Shown here: positions 1-9,465 of the stretch, piece by piece
How positions within the stretch are numbered: position 1 is the stretch's first letter
How the letters are laid out: each line of letters opens with the position of its first letter
NCBI GenBank assembly: GCA_046160825.1
Contig: JBJXHC010000009.1
Coordinates: 1-64,000, forward strand
DNA from: JBJXHC01 sp046160825
Lineage (GTDB): Bacteria; Bacteroidota; Ignavibacteria; UBA10030; UBA6906
Length of the DNA: 64,000 bases
Direction of reading: 5' to 3'
Notes under the pieces: model-generated
What the model was told of the DNA's origin: nothing
Databases searched by the model: none
The model's input: only the letters and a program-made list of their open reading frames with translations
Translations under genes and position numbers: made by a program

Positions 1-1869
1 ATCTCTCAGTTTCGTATCGATCTTCAGTCCATAACCATCCACCAGTGCTTTTGCGGCCGCAAGATCGCCCTCCGCTTTTATCCTCATGACTTCCGCCAAG
101 AGTCTCCCCACCCCTTCACGGGCAGCATCAAAGTCCACGACGCGATAATACGTCTTGCCATTCCGTTGCTCAATCTTTACGCCCGTGGAGTTCCTGATGA
201 GCCAAGTGACAACAAGCTGACGGTTCTTCAGGTGATCCTGCTCCAGTTGTGTTGCCGTTGCGCTGATGCGGCGGAGTTGATTAATGCCGACGCGAACGCG
301 CTGGCGGAAGAGGGTCTCGCCGATCTTCCGCGCCTCAGCCGTATCTTTCGCAATCCCCATATCCACAAACTTCGGGTCCCACGCATTCCACATGGAGACG
401 AGGTCGGCCCGTGCCTCTTCAAGCGTGTTATAATAGCCGGGCAGAAACTCCGATGGGTCTTTGCCCTCCAGCTTCGGGCTTGTCTTTCCCGAGCCGTGTC
501 CGATCACTTCATGCATAGCAGTATGCAGGCCGTTGCACAGCAAGCCGTACTTGTCCTCCATGGCAATCTCTTCCTCATCCCAGGCAAATTCCTTGAGCAA
601 TTCCCTGCCACTGGATTTGTCCACGCCGGACTGGATGTTATTCAAGAGCACGCTCTTGCTTCCGAGCGATTCACGAATGGCTTGCTCGTTCGGCAGATTG
701 ATGCCGACAGGGGAGACGGGTCCGGTCCCCCCGGTGCTTGCAATAATATTGATGACGTTGGCAATCGGAGAGCGCTCGATCTGTTTCTTGTACTCATCTT
801 TCCAGGGCGCCTTGTCCTCAAAGTACTGGGCATACTGCGCGAGTTCACGCATCATCTTCGTTTGTTCCGGATCTGTATAGAAAATGCTGACCTCAAACTC
901 GCCCTTTTGTCCGCGCGGGTCGAGATAGACTTCGATGAACCCATGAATAAAATCCACTTGCGAACTATCCCTCACCCAATGAAAGTTGAACTGCCGGAAA
1001 TCCTCCAGCTCGCCCGTGCGGTAGTACTTGATGAGCTTGCGTACGGTCTCCGCCTGATACTCTGATGATGCATAGGGTATGGCCTTTTCAAGATAGGAGA
1101 TTGTTGCGTTGAGCTCGTTTGCATAGAGTCCCGGTGGAATACCATCACCGCCCGCACGCCACACTTTCTCCACAATCTTTCCATTCTCTTTCACGAGCGT
1201 GGAATTGAGCGCATTCTTTTCGTTCCCGGCCTTTGCCCATTTCTCAACCTCGACATCGGTGAGGCCCGGCCCGTAGAAGTTCACGGCACTATTCTTGATC
1301 CAATCTTCGCCCGGCGACTTGTTTGTCAGGACGGGATCGACACTCGGATCAAAGACCACCGGGCGGATACCCGCGAGCTTTGTTTCGAGTGACTCGTTGT
1401 TCAAGTCGAATTGTGCGCCAGCCTTCTGAGCGGCCTGTGCAGCGCGGAGCAATTCTTCGTAGCTGCATTCAAGAACGAACTTTTGTGCGGTCAAGTTATC
1501 ATAGAAGCCATTGTTGATCCAGAAGAGTTTGAGGTACGAGGCAATCTTCTCCATGACGGCGGGCTCCACTGAAGCCCGATGTTTGTAGATTTCCTCAAGC
1601 ACATCGCGCACCTCAAGGGCGTTCCGATGATGCTGGTCGATGGCAATGTCCCGTGATGCAATGGCGGAGAGGTAGAGGTAGTACGAGAAGATCTTCTGGT
1701 TCGGTGAGAGTTGATCGAACCCATCGGCGTACATCTGGACGACTTGCGCCGGACCGACCATCTCGAGTCGGTATTTGCGCTCGGACTGTGCCTGGGGTTT
1801 CTGTTCGGAGTTACAGGAGAGGAATGACGCCGTCATGGCAATTGCCAACAAGAGAATCGGGCTACGCAT
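1..1869 (-). CDS. Dipeptidyl-peptidase III (M49), lipoprotein, C-terminus off window
   Basis: Zinc dipeptidyl-peptidase III, which removes dipeptides from the N-terminus of short peptides. The frame runs off the left edge, so about 622 residues are visible. HEVIGH at residues 453-458 is the M49 HExxGH zinc motif (one residue longer than the usual HExxH), and EEARAD at 484-489 carries the downstream glutamate ligand. Residues 1-19 form a hydrophobic signal ending in FLSC, a lipobox-like site with Cys19, so the enzyme is probably lipid-anchored in the periplasm or on the surface. The ATG at 1867-1869 has an AAGG seven bases upstream. Eukaryotic DPP III is cytosolic, whereas exported copies are usual in Bacteroidota. 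Peptide scavenging is an inference. Confidence 0.9.
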   Translation of the reverse strand, partial: MRSPILLLAIAMTASFLSCNSEQKPQAQSERKYRLEMVGPAQVVQMYADGFDQLSPNQKIFSYYLYLSAIASRDIAIDQHHRNALEVRDVLEEIYKHRASVEPAVMEKIASYLKLFWINNGFYDNLTAQKFVLECSYEELLRAAQAAQKAGAQFDLNNESLETKLAGIRPVVFDPSVDPVLTNKSPGEDWIKNSAVNFYGPGLTDVEVEKWAKAGNEKNALNSTLVKENGKIVEKVWRAGGDGIPPGLYANELNATISYLEKAIPYASSEYQAETVRKLIKYYRTGELEDFRQFNFHWVRDSSQVDFIHGFIEVYLDPRGQKGEFEVSIFYTDPEQTKMMRELAQYAQYFEDKAPWKDEYKKQIERSPIANVINIIASTGGTGPVSPVGINLPNEQAIRESLGSKSVLLNNIQSGVDKSSGRELLKEFAWDEEEIAMEDKYGLLCNGLHTAMHEVIGHGSGKTSPKLEGKDPSEFLPGYYNTLEEARADLVSMWNAWDPKFVDMGIAKDTAEARKIGETLFRQRVRVGINQLRRISATATQLEQDHLKNRQLVVTWLIRNSTGVKIEQRNGKTYYRVVDFDAAREGVGRLLAEVMRIKAEGDLAAAKALVDGYGLKIDTKLRD

Positions 1870-1961
1870 GGATACACCTTTGATGATAAATGACCAGTGG
1901 GAAATGGTTTGTAATACGGTAAGAACGAAAGTGAGTTACAGTTTAATCCGAACAGTGGGGA

Positions 1962-2192
1962 TTACACTCGCGCCCCGCTCTGGTTTATCCTCTCGGCCGT
2001 CCGGTACGCATCGTACATCCCCCAAATCCAGAGGATTGGTGTGGTGATGAAACCGATCAGGACAATCATCAAACACCAACTTATACCATAAACAATTATC
2101 AGAATGATTCCTTTGGAAATCTGACCGTTGTAAATCTGGCCGAGGCCGGTGACAAAGAAACTGAGGACTGCAGCAACGCCCGGATTTTTCAT
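1962..2192 (-). CDS. Small TM2-like membrane protein
   Basis: A 76-residue protein with two hydrophobic segments. Residues 1-20 include GLGQIYNGQ, which resembles the glycine-rich start of TM2-domain proteins, and residues 25-50 form a long hydrophobic stretch ending in WIWGMYDAYR, a usual TM2 ending. The longer frame starting at 2279 is possible, but its extra 29 residues look non-conserved and MKNPGVAAVLSFF is the natural family start. Function is unknown. It lies 90 bases upstream of the DPP III gene on the same strand and could share its transcript. Confidence 0.65.
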   Translation of the reverse strand: MKNPGVAAVLSFFVTGLGQIYNGQISKGIILIIVYGISWCLMIVLIGFITTPILWIWGMYDAYRTAERINQSGARV

Positions 2193-2291
2193 GAAGGTTC
2201 TCGTTGATGAAGAAATTTGAGGGAATGCATCGCCAATATAGAGCCACACCGGCTGAAATGCAAGCCCTTGACTATCCACACTTTTTGAGGT

Positions 2292-2810
2292 ATGTTCATC
2301 GCAGTCAGACCATCAATGCACATCCCCCGACTGACATACGCGGTCTTCCTGTTTGGCGCAATGTTGTGGTGCTTCGGCATTGTTGCCGCACCCGCATTCA
2401 ATATGGGTTCCCTTTACGAGTTCTATCAACGCATCTGCCATCAACTTGATTCACACAGCCTTCATATCGCAGGTGAGCAGCTTGCTGTTTGTGCCCGCTG
2501 TTCGGCAATATATTTTGCTTTTCTATTCGGGCTATTCTGCTATCCGATTGTGCGCGATCTTTCTTCCATCCAACTTCCGTCGCGTACATTGCTGGCGGTC
2601 GCCGCGCTGCCGATGCTGTTGGATGTTCTCTTCGGACTTCTCGGTCTCCATACTGTCACCCTCACAACACGCATGGTCACCGGTAGTCTTTTCGGAATTG
2701 TACTTCCATTTTTTCTCCTGCCTGCTGCCGTTGGCGCTGTGCAGGAAATATACAGTGTCAGACAACAAACAATCACTCCTCAATCTATGAAAGGATTCTC
2801 CGATGCTTGA
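2292..2810 (+). CDS. DUF2085-type membrane protein
   Basis: A 172-residue inner-membrane protein with about four hydrophobic segments. The family pattern is visible as RICHQLDSHS followed by QLAVCARCSAIY: a Cys-His-Gln and then a CARC motif between membrane segments. These cysteines could bind metal or form a redox pair, but the family has no established function. The start is uncertain. ATG 2292 has a GAGG only one base upstream, which is too close, and ATG 2316 (MHIPRLTYAV) is the alternative. Its end overlaps the next gene by 8 bases, which suggests translational coupling. Confidence 0.75.
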   Translation: MFIAVRPSMHIPRLTYAVFLFGAMLWCFGIVAAPAFNMGSLYEFYQRICHQLDSHSLHIAGEQLAVCARCSAIYFAFLFGLFCYPIVRDLSSIQLPSRTLLAVAALPMLLDVLFGLLGLHTVTLTTRMVTGSLFGIVLPFFLLPAAVGAVQEIYSVRQQTITPQSMKGFSDA

Positions 2811-3330
2811 AAAGCCAAGCAAACTCATGCCCGCGGTATATGGTGGAATTGTGATGGGGGTGATCTCGGGGATACCGTTCCTCAATTTTATTAATTGTCT
2901 TTGTTGTGCAGGCGTCCTGCTTGGCGGATTCCTTGCGGTGTTTTTCTACAACAAGGATCTTGCATCAGACATGGCGCTTACGAATGGCGACGCTCTGCAG
3001 CTTGGCGCACTTGCCGGTGTCATCGGCGCTGTTGTCGGTACGCTCATCGGCGCAATCCTGATATACACGGTGGGAAATATCTCTGGCGAGGCGATGTACG
3101 GTCTCGTCTATGATTTTTATGACAGCATGGGCCTCATCGACCAAATGTCGCCTGATCAGCTTGATCAGCTTGAGACGATGAAGGCAGATGAGCTATCGAT
3201 GACCAACATCATCAGTGCCTTTATCATTTATCCGTTGTTCGGCCTGCTTGGCGGATTGATCGGCTACAGTGTGTACAAGAAGAAGCCGACGATGACCAAT
3301 ACACCCCCGGCACAAACAACCGGGGTCTAA
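2803..3330 (+). CDS. Hypothetical membrane protein
   Basis: A 175-residue protein not assigned to a named family. It has three or four hydrophobic segments (about 8-30, 33-50, 65-95 and 135-160), a Cys-rich turn NCLCC near residue 31, and a short acidic, Gln-rich hydrophilic loop (PDQLDQLE) before the last segment. The start ATG lies inside the end of the DUF2085 gene with AAGGATTCTCCG upstream, and the stop overlaps the next start as TAATG. The three genes from 2292 to 4619 are therefore tightly coupled. Confidence 0.75.
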   Translation: MLEKPSKLMPAVYGGIVMGVISGIPFLNFINCLCCAGVLLGGFLAVFFYNKDLASDMALTNGDALQLGALAGVIGAVVGTLIGAILIYTVGNISGEAMYGLVYDFYDSMGLIDQMSPDQLDQLETMKADELSMTNIISAFIIYPLFGLLGGLIGYSVYKKKPTMTNTPPAQTTGV

Positions 3331-4619
3331 TGCGCACAGCACATAAAGTTGTTCTTGGTCTTCTTATTGCGATTCTGCCCACGGGCGTGATGTCTCAGAA
3401 TGCGATCAAAGCGATCCGCTGCGGAGTATTGATTGATGTCGTCGGCGGGCGTTCAATGAAGAACGTCACTGTCATCGTCAGAGATGATACGATCGCAGCC
3501 GTTGGTACTGATGTTGCAATTCCCGATGGTGCGGAAATCATTGATCTTTCGAGCGCGACGGTGTTGCCGGGAATGGTTGACCTTCACTGTCACTTTCTCG
3601 GTTTTGAGGATGAAGGAGGGCGGGGGTCATCGGCTGACAATGCACTGGGCGGAGTCAAGAATGCCGAGAAAGTCCTGCTGTCCGGCTTCACAACCATTCG
3701 TGATCCGGGCGGCGGGGATGCAAACTATGCAAACTTTGCTGTGCGTGATGCGATCAATCGTGGATTGTTTCCCGGTCCCCGGATATTTGCGGCAGGAAGA
3801 TTCCTTTCCATCACCGGTGGACATGGCGACTGGAACAATGTCGCGCCGGAACGGGAAACTCACCGCGAAAACATCGTTGACGGGGTGGAGGAAATGCGGC
3901 GGGCAGTGAGGCGCGATGCGAAGTTTGGGTGTGATTGGATCAAGCTGTACGGCACAGGAGGATTCTTTTCCGCGGGTGACGATCCAACACAACAACATTT
4001 CTCCGATGAAGAGATGCGCGTTGCGGTGGAAGAGGCGTCCCGTCTCGGCAAGTACGTTGCCGTCCACGCGCATGGAGCGCAAGGGATCAAAGCTGCCGTC
4101 AAAGCAGGCGTACGGACAATCGAGCATGGCACGTTCATCGACGACGAGGGAATTGAACTGATGAAGAAACATGGGACGTTCCTCGTTCCCACCATGCGCA
4201 CGATTGAAGTCCTTGCCGATGATCCGGGGCCCGACGCTTCTGCCGGTCGGCGTAAAGCATATGAGCTGTCGAAGAAGCACTTCAATACGATGATTGCGAA
4301 TATCAATAAGGCGGTCAAACGCGGAGTGAAGGTTGCCTTCGGAAGCGATATGGTGTCCATGCCGCACGGTTTGGCGGCGCAGGAGTTTCCTCTTCATGTG
4401 AAGGCAGGTCAATCACCCATGGAGGCGATACAATCCGGGACCACCATCTCCGCGCAGGCGCTTGCACTGGATGATCGCATCGGAAGTATCGCGGTCGGGA
4501 AATACGCGGATATCATTGCTGTTGCAGGGAATCCGCTGGAGAACATTCTCCTCCTTCAGAATGTTGCGTTTGTCATGAAAGCCGGTGTTGTTTATAAGAA
4601 CGTTGTTGCGGTGAAATAA
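3330..4619 (+). CDS. Exported amidohydrolase (imidazolonepropionase/prolidase-like)
   Basis: A 429-residue metal-dependent hydrolase of the amidohydrolase superfamily, probably acting on a peptide or cyclic amide in the periplasm. Residues 1-22 are a signal peptide ending MSQ. The barrel ligands are in place: HCH at 86-88, Lys205 in DWIKLYG (candidate carboxylated lysine), HAH at 246-248, His266 in EHGT, and Asp340 in FGSD. This pattern matches the secreted Xaa-Pro dipeptidase-like amidohydrolases. The substrate cannot be read from the sequence. The start codon overlaps the preceding stop (TAATG). Confidence 0.88.
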   Translation: MRTAHKVVLGLLIAILPTGVMSQNAIKAIRCGVLIDVVGGRSMKNVTVIVRDDTIAAVGTDVAIPDGAEIIDLSSATVLPGMVDLHCHFLGFEDEGGRGSSADNALGGVKNAEKVLLSGFTTIRDPGGGDANYANFAVRDAINRGLFPGPRIFAAGRFLSITGGHGDWNNVAPERETHRENIVDGVEEMRRAVRRDAKFGCDWIKLYGTGGFFSAGDDPTQQHFSDEEMRVAVEEASRLGKYVAVHAHGAQGIKAAVKAGVRTIEHGTFIDDEGIELMKKHGTFLVPTMRTIEVLADDPGPDASAGRRKAYELSKKHFNTMIANINKAVKRGVKVAFGSDMVSMPHGLAAQEFPLHVKAGQSPMEAIQSGTTISAQALALDDRIGSIAVGKYADIIAVAGNPLENILLLQNVAFVMKAGVVYKNVVAVK

Positions 4620-4645
4620 TCCCAATCAAATTCATGGAGTGAATA

Positions 4646-5212
4646 ATGATCCGTCGAACATTCATCGTTGTTGCAGTGCTGCTTTCAATTCACGGTGTGA
4701 GTCGGGCGCAGGTCTCGGTCTCTCTCGGACCCAATATGCATGCCGGCAAAATCGGCCTCGGACTTGATGGTATTACTGGTTCCCCGAATTTTCTTCTGAA
4801 GTACTTTTTCAACAATCAGTTTGCGGGTCAGTTGATACTCGGCGCTGACGTTGACTCGCCCGGTGGCGATGCACCTGCGGGGCAGACAAAAGTCACGGGA
4901 ATCACCATGCGGGCCGGGGCCTCGCTGCTGTATCATCTTACACAGGACCAGGTATCGCCTTATATTGGTGTGGAGGGAATCTTTCAGAATGCAACCCAGG
5001 CGGGCTTCTATGCCATTGAGCCGGATGCGAAGAATACGATCATTGTTGCCGCAATTCTTGGGGGTGAGTACTTCCCGAATGAACAATTCAGTCTTGGCAT
5101 AAAACACGCGCTTGGCGTCGCGATGGAGATGAGCCGGGACCTTCCGAAGGAAGAAACGGATATCCGGTTCAGTACCTCGACGTTGGTGACGGGAAGATTT
5201 TATTTTAATTGA
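4646..5212 (+). CDS. Outer-membrane beta-barrel protein
   Basis: A 188-residue protein with a signal peptide (residues 1-21, ending SRAQ) followed by alternating hydrophobic/polar strands and a C-terminus ending in phenylalanine-asparagine (GRFYFN). This fits a small eight-stranded OmpW/OmpX-type barrel. The start has GGAG seven bases upstream. No specific role is visible. It lies 26 bases after the amidohydrolase and is followed by a strong terminator, so it ends that transcription unit. Confidence 0.7.
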   Translation: MIRRTFIVVAVLLSIHGVSRAQVSVSLGPNMHAGKIGLGLDGITGSPNFLLKYFFNNQFAGQLILGADVDSPGGDAPAGQTKVTGITMRAGASLLYHLTQDQVSPYIGVEGIFQNATQAGFYAIEPDAKNTIIVAAILGGEYFPNEQFSLGIKHALGVAMEMSRDLPKEETDIRFSTSTLVTGRFYFN

Positions 5213-5223
5213 AAGAACTAATG

Positions 5224-5254
5224 AACCAGGCGGGTATGCCGCCTGGTTGCTTTT
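5224..5254 (+). terminator. Rho-independent terminator
   Basis: A perfect 10-bp stem (AACCAGGCGG / CCGCCTGGTT) with a 5-base GTATG loop, followed by GCTTTT. It lies 11 bases after the stop of the outer-membrane protein gene. Confidence 0.9.
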
Positions 5255-5344
5255 CAAAACCTCCTTGTGTATTATTTCTCGTAGTTTTACTGATCCCGCG
5301 GCTTTCAAACATTTTCCCATTCTTGAAGTATTATCGAGGAACGT

Positions 5345-6076
5345 ATGCAACGTGAAATTCATTCCTGGCACAGTCCCAACCTGAATAAGCAAATGGAGAT
5401 TGCCGTGTATGGCCACTACGGCCTTGCGTTGCTGATGTTTCCAACAGCGGCTGCGGATTACCTCGAGTACGAGAGATTTTATCTTATCGATGCCATCAAG
5501 CCGTTTATTGAATCAGGAAAGATCAAAGCATTTTCCATCAACAGCATTAACAGCGAGAGCTGGCTGAATGAACACGTCCCGCCTCCATACCGCGCCGTGC
5601 GCCATCAGCAATACAATCAGTATATCGTTGATGAAGTGGTGCCGTTCATCAAGAACATGACGAGTGACGACGTCTCCATCATTACCACGGGGGCAAGTCT
5701 TGGTGCATTGCATGCGGCTAACACGTTGTTCAGGAGGCCCGATGTTTTTAATGGCACGATCGCAATGAGCGGTTCGTATGATATCAAGGCGTACTCGGAC
5801 GGCTATTACGACGATAACTGCTACTTCAACAGTCCGGTGGATTATCTCCCGAACCTACATGATGAGGCGATTCTCTCCGCACTTCGCTCAAAGTATCACA
5901 TCTATCTTCTTTCCGGTCAGGGGGACTACGAAGCGCCGGAGCGTTCGATGCAACTTTCCCAGATACTTTCCTCCAAGTCGATTCCACACCATGTAGACCT
6001 CTGGGGTCACGATGTGCCGCACGATTGGCCGACGTGGCGCGCAATGCTGCCGCATGTGCTCAGCAACAGGTTTTAG
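5345..6076 (+). CDS. Esterase-D-like alpha/beta hydrolase
   Basis: A 243-residue putative esterase of the esterase D/feruloyl-esterase type. It has the nucleophile elbow GASLGA with Ser118, a candidate acid Asp194 in GQGDYE, and His226 in HDVPHDW near the C-terminus. There is no signal peptide, so it is probably cytoplasmic. The ATG has a GAGG upstream. Bacteroidota relatives often sit near unrelated genes, and the substrate is unknown. It follows the terminator at 5224-5254 and probably has its own promoter. Confidence 0.8.
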   Translation: MQREIHSWHSPNLNKQMEIAVYGHYGLALLMFPTAAADYLEYERFYLIDAIKPFIESGKIKAFSINSINSESWLNEHVPPPYRAVRHQQYNQYIVDEVVPFIKNMTSDDVSIITTGASLGALHAANTLFRRPDVFNGTIAMSGSYDIKAYSDGYYDDNCYFNSPVDYLPNLHDEAILSALRSKYHIYLLSGQGDYEAPERSMQLSQILSSKSIPHHVDLWGHDVPHDWPTWRAMLPHVLSNRF

Positions 6077-6110
6077 TTCACGCCAAGAGCGAAGAACGCA
6101 AAGGTAAAAG

Positions 6111-6821
6111 ATGAATGAGGACAGCTTCACTTTTTCATCTTTGAGTGAACTCAACGCATGTGTTACCGGATGCCGCCTCTGTCCACGTCTGGTGCAATGG
6201 CGTGAGGCTGTGGCGAGCGAAAAAGTGAAACGCCACGCGGACGAAGAATACTGGGGGAAACCACTCACAGGTTTCGGAGATCCAAAAGCCCGGTTGTTGC
6301 TGGTGGGCCTTGCTCCTGCTGCACACGGTGGCAATCGTACGGGGCGTATGTTCACTGGCGACAGAAGTGGCGACTGGTTGTATCGCGCGTTGCACAAGGC
6401 CGGATTCGCCAATCAACCGACGTCGCTTCGCCGCAACGACGGTTTGGAACTCGAAGACTGCTACATTACCGCCGTGCTCCGTTGCGCGCCTCCTCTGAAT
6501 AAACCCCTGCCGCAAGAGATAACCAATTGTCGGCGTTACCTGCTGAAGGAAATTACACTCTTGAAGAATGTGCGTTTGATTGTTGGTCTCGGCAGAATCG
6601 GATTCGAGGCAGCGCTCGCCGCGTATCGGGAATTGGGATTGATTGAATTCAAGAAGAAACCGAAGTTTGCCCACGGTGCTGCCTACGAGTTTGGAGCATA
6701 CAGATTCATTGCATCATTCCATCCAAGCCAGCAGAATACGTTTACCGGACGACTGACGGAACCGATGTTTGATCGTGTGTTCAGTGCGGCGCGGCGAATC
6801 GTAAACGTACACCACGCTTGA
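6111..6821 (+). CDS. Uracil-DNA glycosylase, family 5 (UdgB)
   Basis: A 236-residue DNA repair glycosylase that removes uracil, and in characterised members other deaminated bases, from DNA. Motif 1 is GLAPAAHGGN at 67-76, the family 5 form with no catalytic Asp or Asn, and motif 2 is HPSQQN at 204-209. Cys21, Cys24, Cys125 and Cys140 match the four-cysteine iron-sulphur pattern (CxxC, then C-x14-C). It is 35 bases downstream of the esterase gene and probably co-transcribed. Confidence 0.92.
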   Translation: MNEDSFTFSSLSELNACVTGCRLCPRLVQWREAVASEKVKRHADEEYWGKPLTGFGDPKARLLLVGLAPAAHGGNRTGRMFTGDRSGDWLYRALHKAGFANQPTSLRRNDGLELEDCYITAVLRCAPPLNKPLPQEITNCRRYLLKEITLLKNVRLIVGLGRIGFEAALAAYRELGLIEFKKKPKFAHGAAYEFGAYRFIASFHPSQQNTFTGRLTEPMFDRVFSAARRIVNVHHA

Positions 6822-6940
6822 ACGGGTATTGTACCGGTTGTAACTCTCCTCAACTTTCTTATCTTGTTCCCGCACAATAATCCGGTATCTGTTTGTTCAT
6901 GGATTTCACATGTCCCACAAATAATTCCGCGTGAGTTGTA

Positions 6941-8095
6941 ATGAGCAGGTTGGCGTTGGTCCTTTCGGGAGGTGGTGCGCGCGGAGCGTTTCAAGCCGGC
7001 GCGTTGATGGAGTTGCTCGAGTATTTTGAACAGACGGGAAGACGCATCAACATCCTTTCCGGTACATCCGTCGGAGCGCTGAACGGGATGAGTATCGCAC
7101 AGGCGTCGTCCCTTGCAGCCGCGCGACAGGAAATAGAGCACCAATGGAAGCGCATCAGTAACGACGACATCTACCAGGTGCGCGGCTGGGAGATTTTCGG
7201 ACTCATGCTGAAGTTCGCTACGACGCGGATGGACCTCTGGCCAACAGTGCCGGGTGTCGATTCGATCTTCGACAATACACCACTGTACAACAAGTTTGTG
7301 TATGGATATTTAGACATGGGCAAAATTCGTGAGCGTAATACGGTCGATCAATTCTACGTGTCACTCAGTTCACTGAACACCGGTGCCGCCTACCTGAAGT
7401 CCATTACCGACGAGCCGGATGAGAAGAAGGCCAGGGAGTTCATCATGGCATCAACTATAACAACCGTTGCCTATCCACCCGTCAAGACGATTGTGGATGA
7501 TCCGGAAATCCCGGCGCATCTTGCGGGTATTCCACAACTGTACGCCGACGGTGGCATTTCCAACAAGACGCCCCTCAAAACCATTCTCAAGGCAGGTGAC
7601 ATTAACGAGCTGTACGTCATCAACACCTATCCTTCATACCCGAACAAGACCGAACACAGCATCAGGGCGAAGTTCCCCAATGTGTTCTCCATGCTGATGC
7701 GGACTGCACTCGAGCTGCTGCCGAACCTTTACTTCCTGCGTGACATGGAGGCTGTGAAGGATGTGAACAACGACATCGTGGCGTGGGAAAGCTTGAAGAA
7801 AAAAATCCTTGGAGCCGCGCCGGACGAACAGACACGGCAGAAGCTGAACGAGATCTTTCGGGAGGAGGAAAACACGCTTTCATTCAAGGAGGGAAATAAA
7901 CACATCATCACACCGGTAGTCATCGCTCCGGACGAAGAACTTCCGGTGCAGGATACGGAGTTTGTGCAGCCGAAGTTGGGGGAGACGTTTGAGATGGGAA
8001 GGAAGAAGGCCCAAGAGGTGCTCAACGATTTGCTATCTCAAATGTCGAATCCCAAAACACAAATCCCAAACAAATCCGAAATCTCAAGCCCCTAA
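6941..8095 (+). CDS. Patatin-like phospholipase
   Basis: A 384-residue serine lipase of the patatin family. The oxyanion-hole motif GGGARG is at 10-15, the nucleophile Ser43 is in GTSVG, and the partner Asp203 is in ADGGISNKTP, which completes the Ser-Asp dyad. There is no signal peptide and no C-terminal barrel, so it is probably a cytoplasmic or membrane-associated lipid hydrolase. The last 60 or so residues are charged and low in complexity (ending NPKTQIPNKSEISSP). Confidence 0.9.
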   Translation: MSRLALVLSGGGARGAFQAGALMELLEYFEQTGRRINILSGTSVGALNGMSIAQASSLAAARQEIEHQWKRISNDDIYQVRGWEIFGLMLKFATTRMDLWPTVPGVDSIFDNTPLYNKFVYGYLDMGKIRERNTVDQFYVSLSSLNTGAAYLKSITDEPDEKKAREFIMASTITTVAYPPVKTIVDDPEIPAHLAGIPQLYADGGISNKTPLKTILKAGDINELYVINTYPSYPNKTEHSIRAKFPNVFSMLMRTALELLPNLYFLRDMEAVKDVNNDIVAWESLKKKILGAAPDEQTRQKLNEIFREEENTLSFKEGNKHIITPVVIAPDEELPVQDTEFVQPKLGETFEMGRKKAQEVLNDLLSQMSNPKTQIPNKSEISSP

Positions 8096-8241
8096 CCGGA
8101 TCTCTGATAAGGAGGGTTGAGCAGATAAAACGCAAAGGATGCCAAAGAGTTAGTGAATGACGTCTCTCCATAAATCCAGCCATCCGATAATCCAATAACC
8201 TGCTCTCGCCTTTATCCTATGACCCGTTTCACCCGACCCTT

Positions 8242-9450
8242 CTATTTTACTAACACTATCCTGAATGTGGTTCCCTGTCCCACTCCGCTTTGTTTGACAA
8301 AGAGCTTACCCTTGTGATAGTCTTGAATGATCCTGCGTGAAAGACTTAACCCGAGTCCCCACCCGCGTTTCTTCGTGCTGAATCCCGGACGGAAAATATC
8401 CTTGTGCAGTTTCGGGTCGATTCCCTTGCCGGCATCAGCAACATCGATGCATGTTTTTTCCCCGCTTTGACTGAGAGCGAAGGAGATTTTTCCGTTCGGT
8501 CCTTCCATCGCGTCGAGGGCATTCTTCATCAGGTTTTCGATCACCCATTCAAACAGCTCTCTGTTCATCTGGGCAGGAAAGCGACCCGGTGTTTCAATAA
8601 CCAGCTCCACTGTGCGGCCGGATTTCGGGATGCGTCGGGAGAAATACGTGATGACGCCCGCGATCACCTCGTACACATCTTCCTCTTTCAGATCGGGTTT
8701 TGAACCGATCTTCGAAAAACGATCAGCAACCTTGTTCAGTCGCTCCACGTCGTTCTCCATCTCCCGCAGGGTTTCCTGTGTGGATGCATTGTCGGCTGCG
8801 TGTGACTTGAGCAACTCAAGCCAGCCCAGGATGCTTGAGAGGGGAGTCCCCAACTGGTGCGCGGTTTCTTTTGCCATTCCCACCCAGATATTACTCTGTT
8901 CGCTCCGCTTTATGTAACTGAACCCGATGTAGCCAATGAAGATGAAAAGCGATGCGAGCGTGATTTCAATGAACGGCAACCAACGGAGTTGGCGGATCAG
9001 GTCGGCCTCGCCATAATGGACAAGGTTGAGAATGATGGAGTCTTGCAGCGTCACTTTGATGGGTTCATTCTCGCGGTCGAGATTGGCAATGATGTCGCGA
9101 AGAAACTGCTCCTGTTCGTCGGCACTCAGCGTCGTGTCGAGATGCACGTTCCGTGCGTACGCACCGAATGGCTGGATCGGTTCATTCCCCGCATCGGTGA
9201 GAACCAATGGAAAATCAATCGAGCGAATGACTTCGTCGAAAACGAAACTCAGGTCTCCCGTGCCGGGTTTGTCGCTGGCAAGATATTCGAGGGAGCGTAC
9301 GTACAATTCAAGAACTTCGCGTTGCTTGACCAGTAAGCGGTCGATGATGCTCTGTGAGTAGAGAAGGATGCCGATGACGAGCCCGAATGCAACGAGAAGC
9401 AGGGAGACTTTGAAGTTGCCGGTGGAAAAGAGTGCGGAATTGCTTTTCAC
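8242..9450 (-). CDS. Sensor histidine kinase
   Basis: A 402-residue membrane kinase. Transmembrane segments lie at about 17-33 and 158-180 with a roughly 120-residue periplasmic region between them. The dimerisation/phosphoacceptor box is ETAHQLGTPLS with His198, followed by the HATPase N box (ENLMKNALDAM), G1 box (DAGKGID) and G2 box (GWGLGLSLS). HQLGTPLS in place of HELRTPL is a common Bacteroidota variant. It starts 15 bases after purA on the same strand. No response regulator gene is adjacent, so it is an orphan kinase in this window. Confidence 0.9.
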   Translation of the reverse strand: MKSNSALFSTGNFKVSLLLVAFGLVIGILLYSQSIIDRLLVKQREVLELYVRSLEYLASDKPGTGDLSFVFDEVIRSIDFPLVLTDAGNEPIQPFGAYARNVHLDTTLSADEQEQFLRDIIANLDRENEPIKVTLQDSIILNLVHYGEADLIRQLRWLPFIEITLASLFIFIGYIGFSYIKRSEQSNIWVGMAKETAHQLGTPLSSILGWLELLKSHAADNASTQETLREMENDVERLNKVADRFSKIGSKPDLKEEDVYEVIAGVITYFSRRIPKSGRTVELVIETPGRFPAQMNRELFEWVIENLMKNALDAMEGPNGKISFALSQSGEKTCIDVADAGKGIDPKLHKDIFRPGFSTKKRGWGLGLSLSRRIIQDYHKGKLFVKQSGVGQGTTFRIVLVK

Positions 9451-9465
9451 GCGTTCACCTGACGA

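Noticed and set aside
166..1065. 300-codon open frame on the plus strand
   Set aside because: It lies antisense to the DPP III gene, whose zinc motifs are on the minus strand; no domain or ribosome-binding site supports it.
3627..4412. Long antisense frame opposite the amidohydrolase
   Set aside because: The amidohydrolase ligands define the coding strand; this is a shadow frame.
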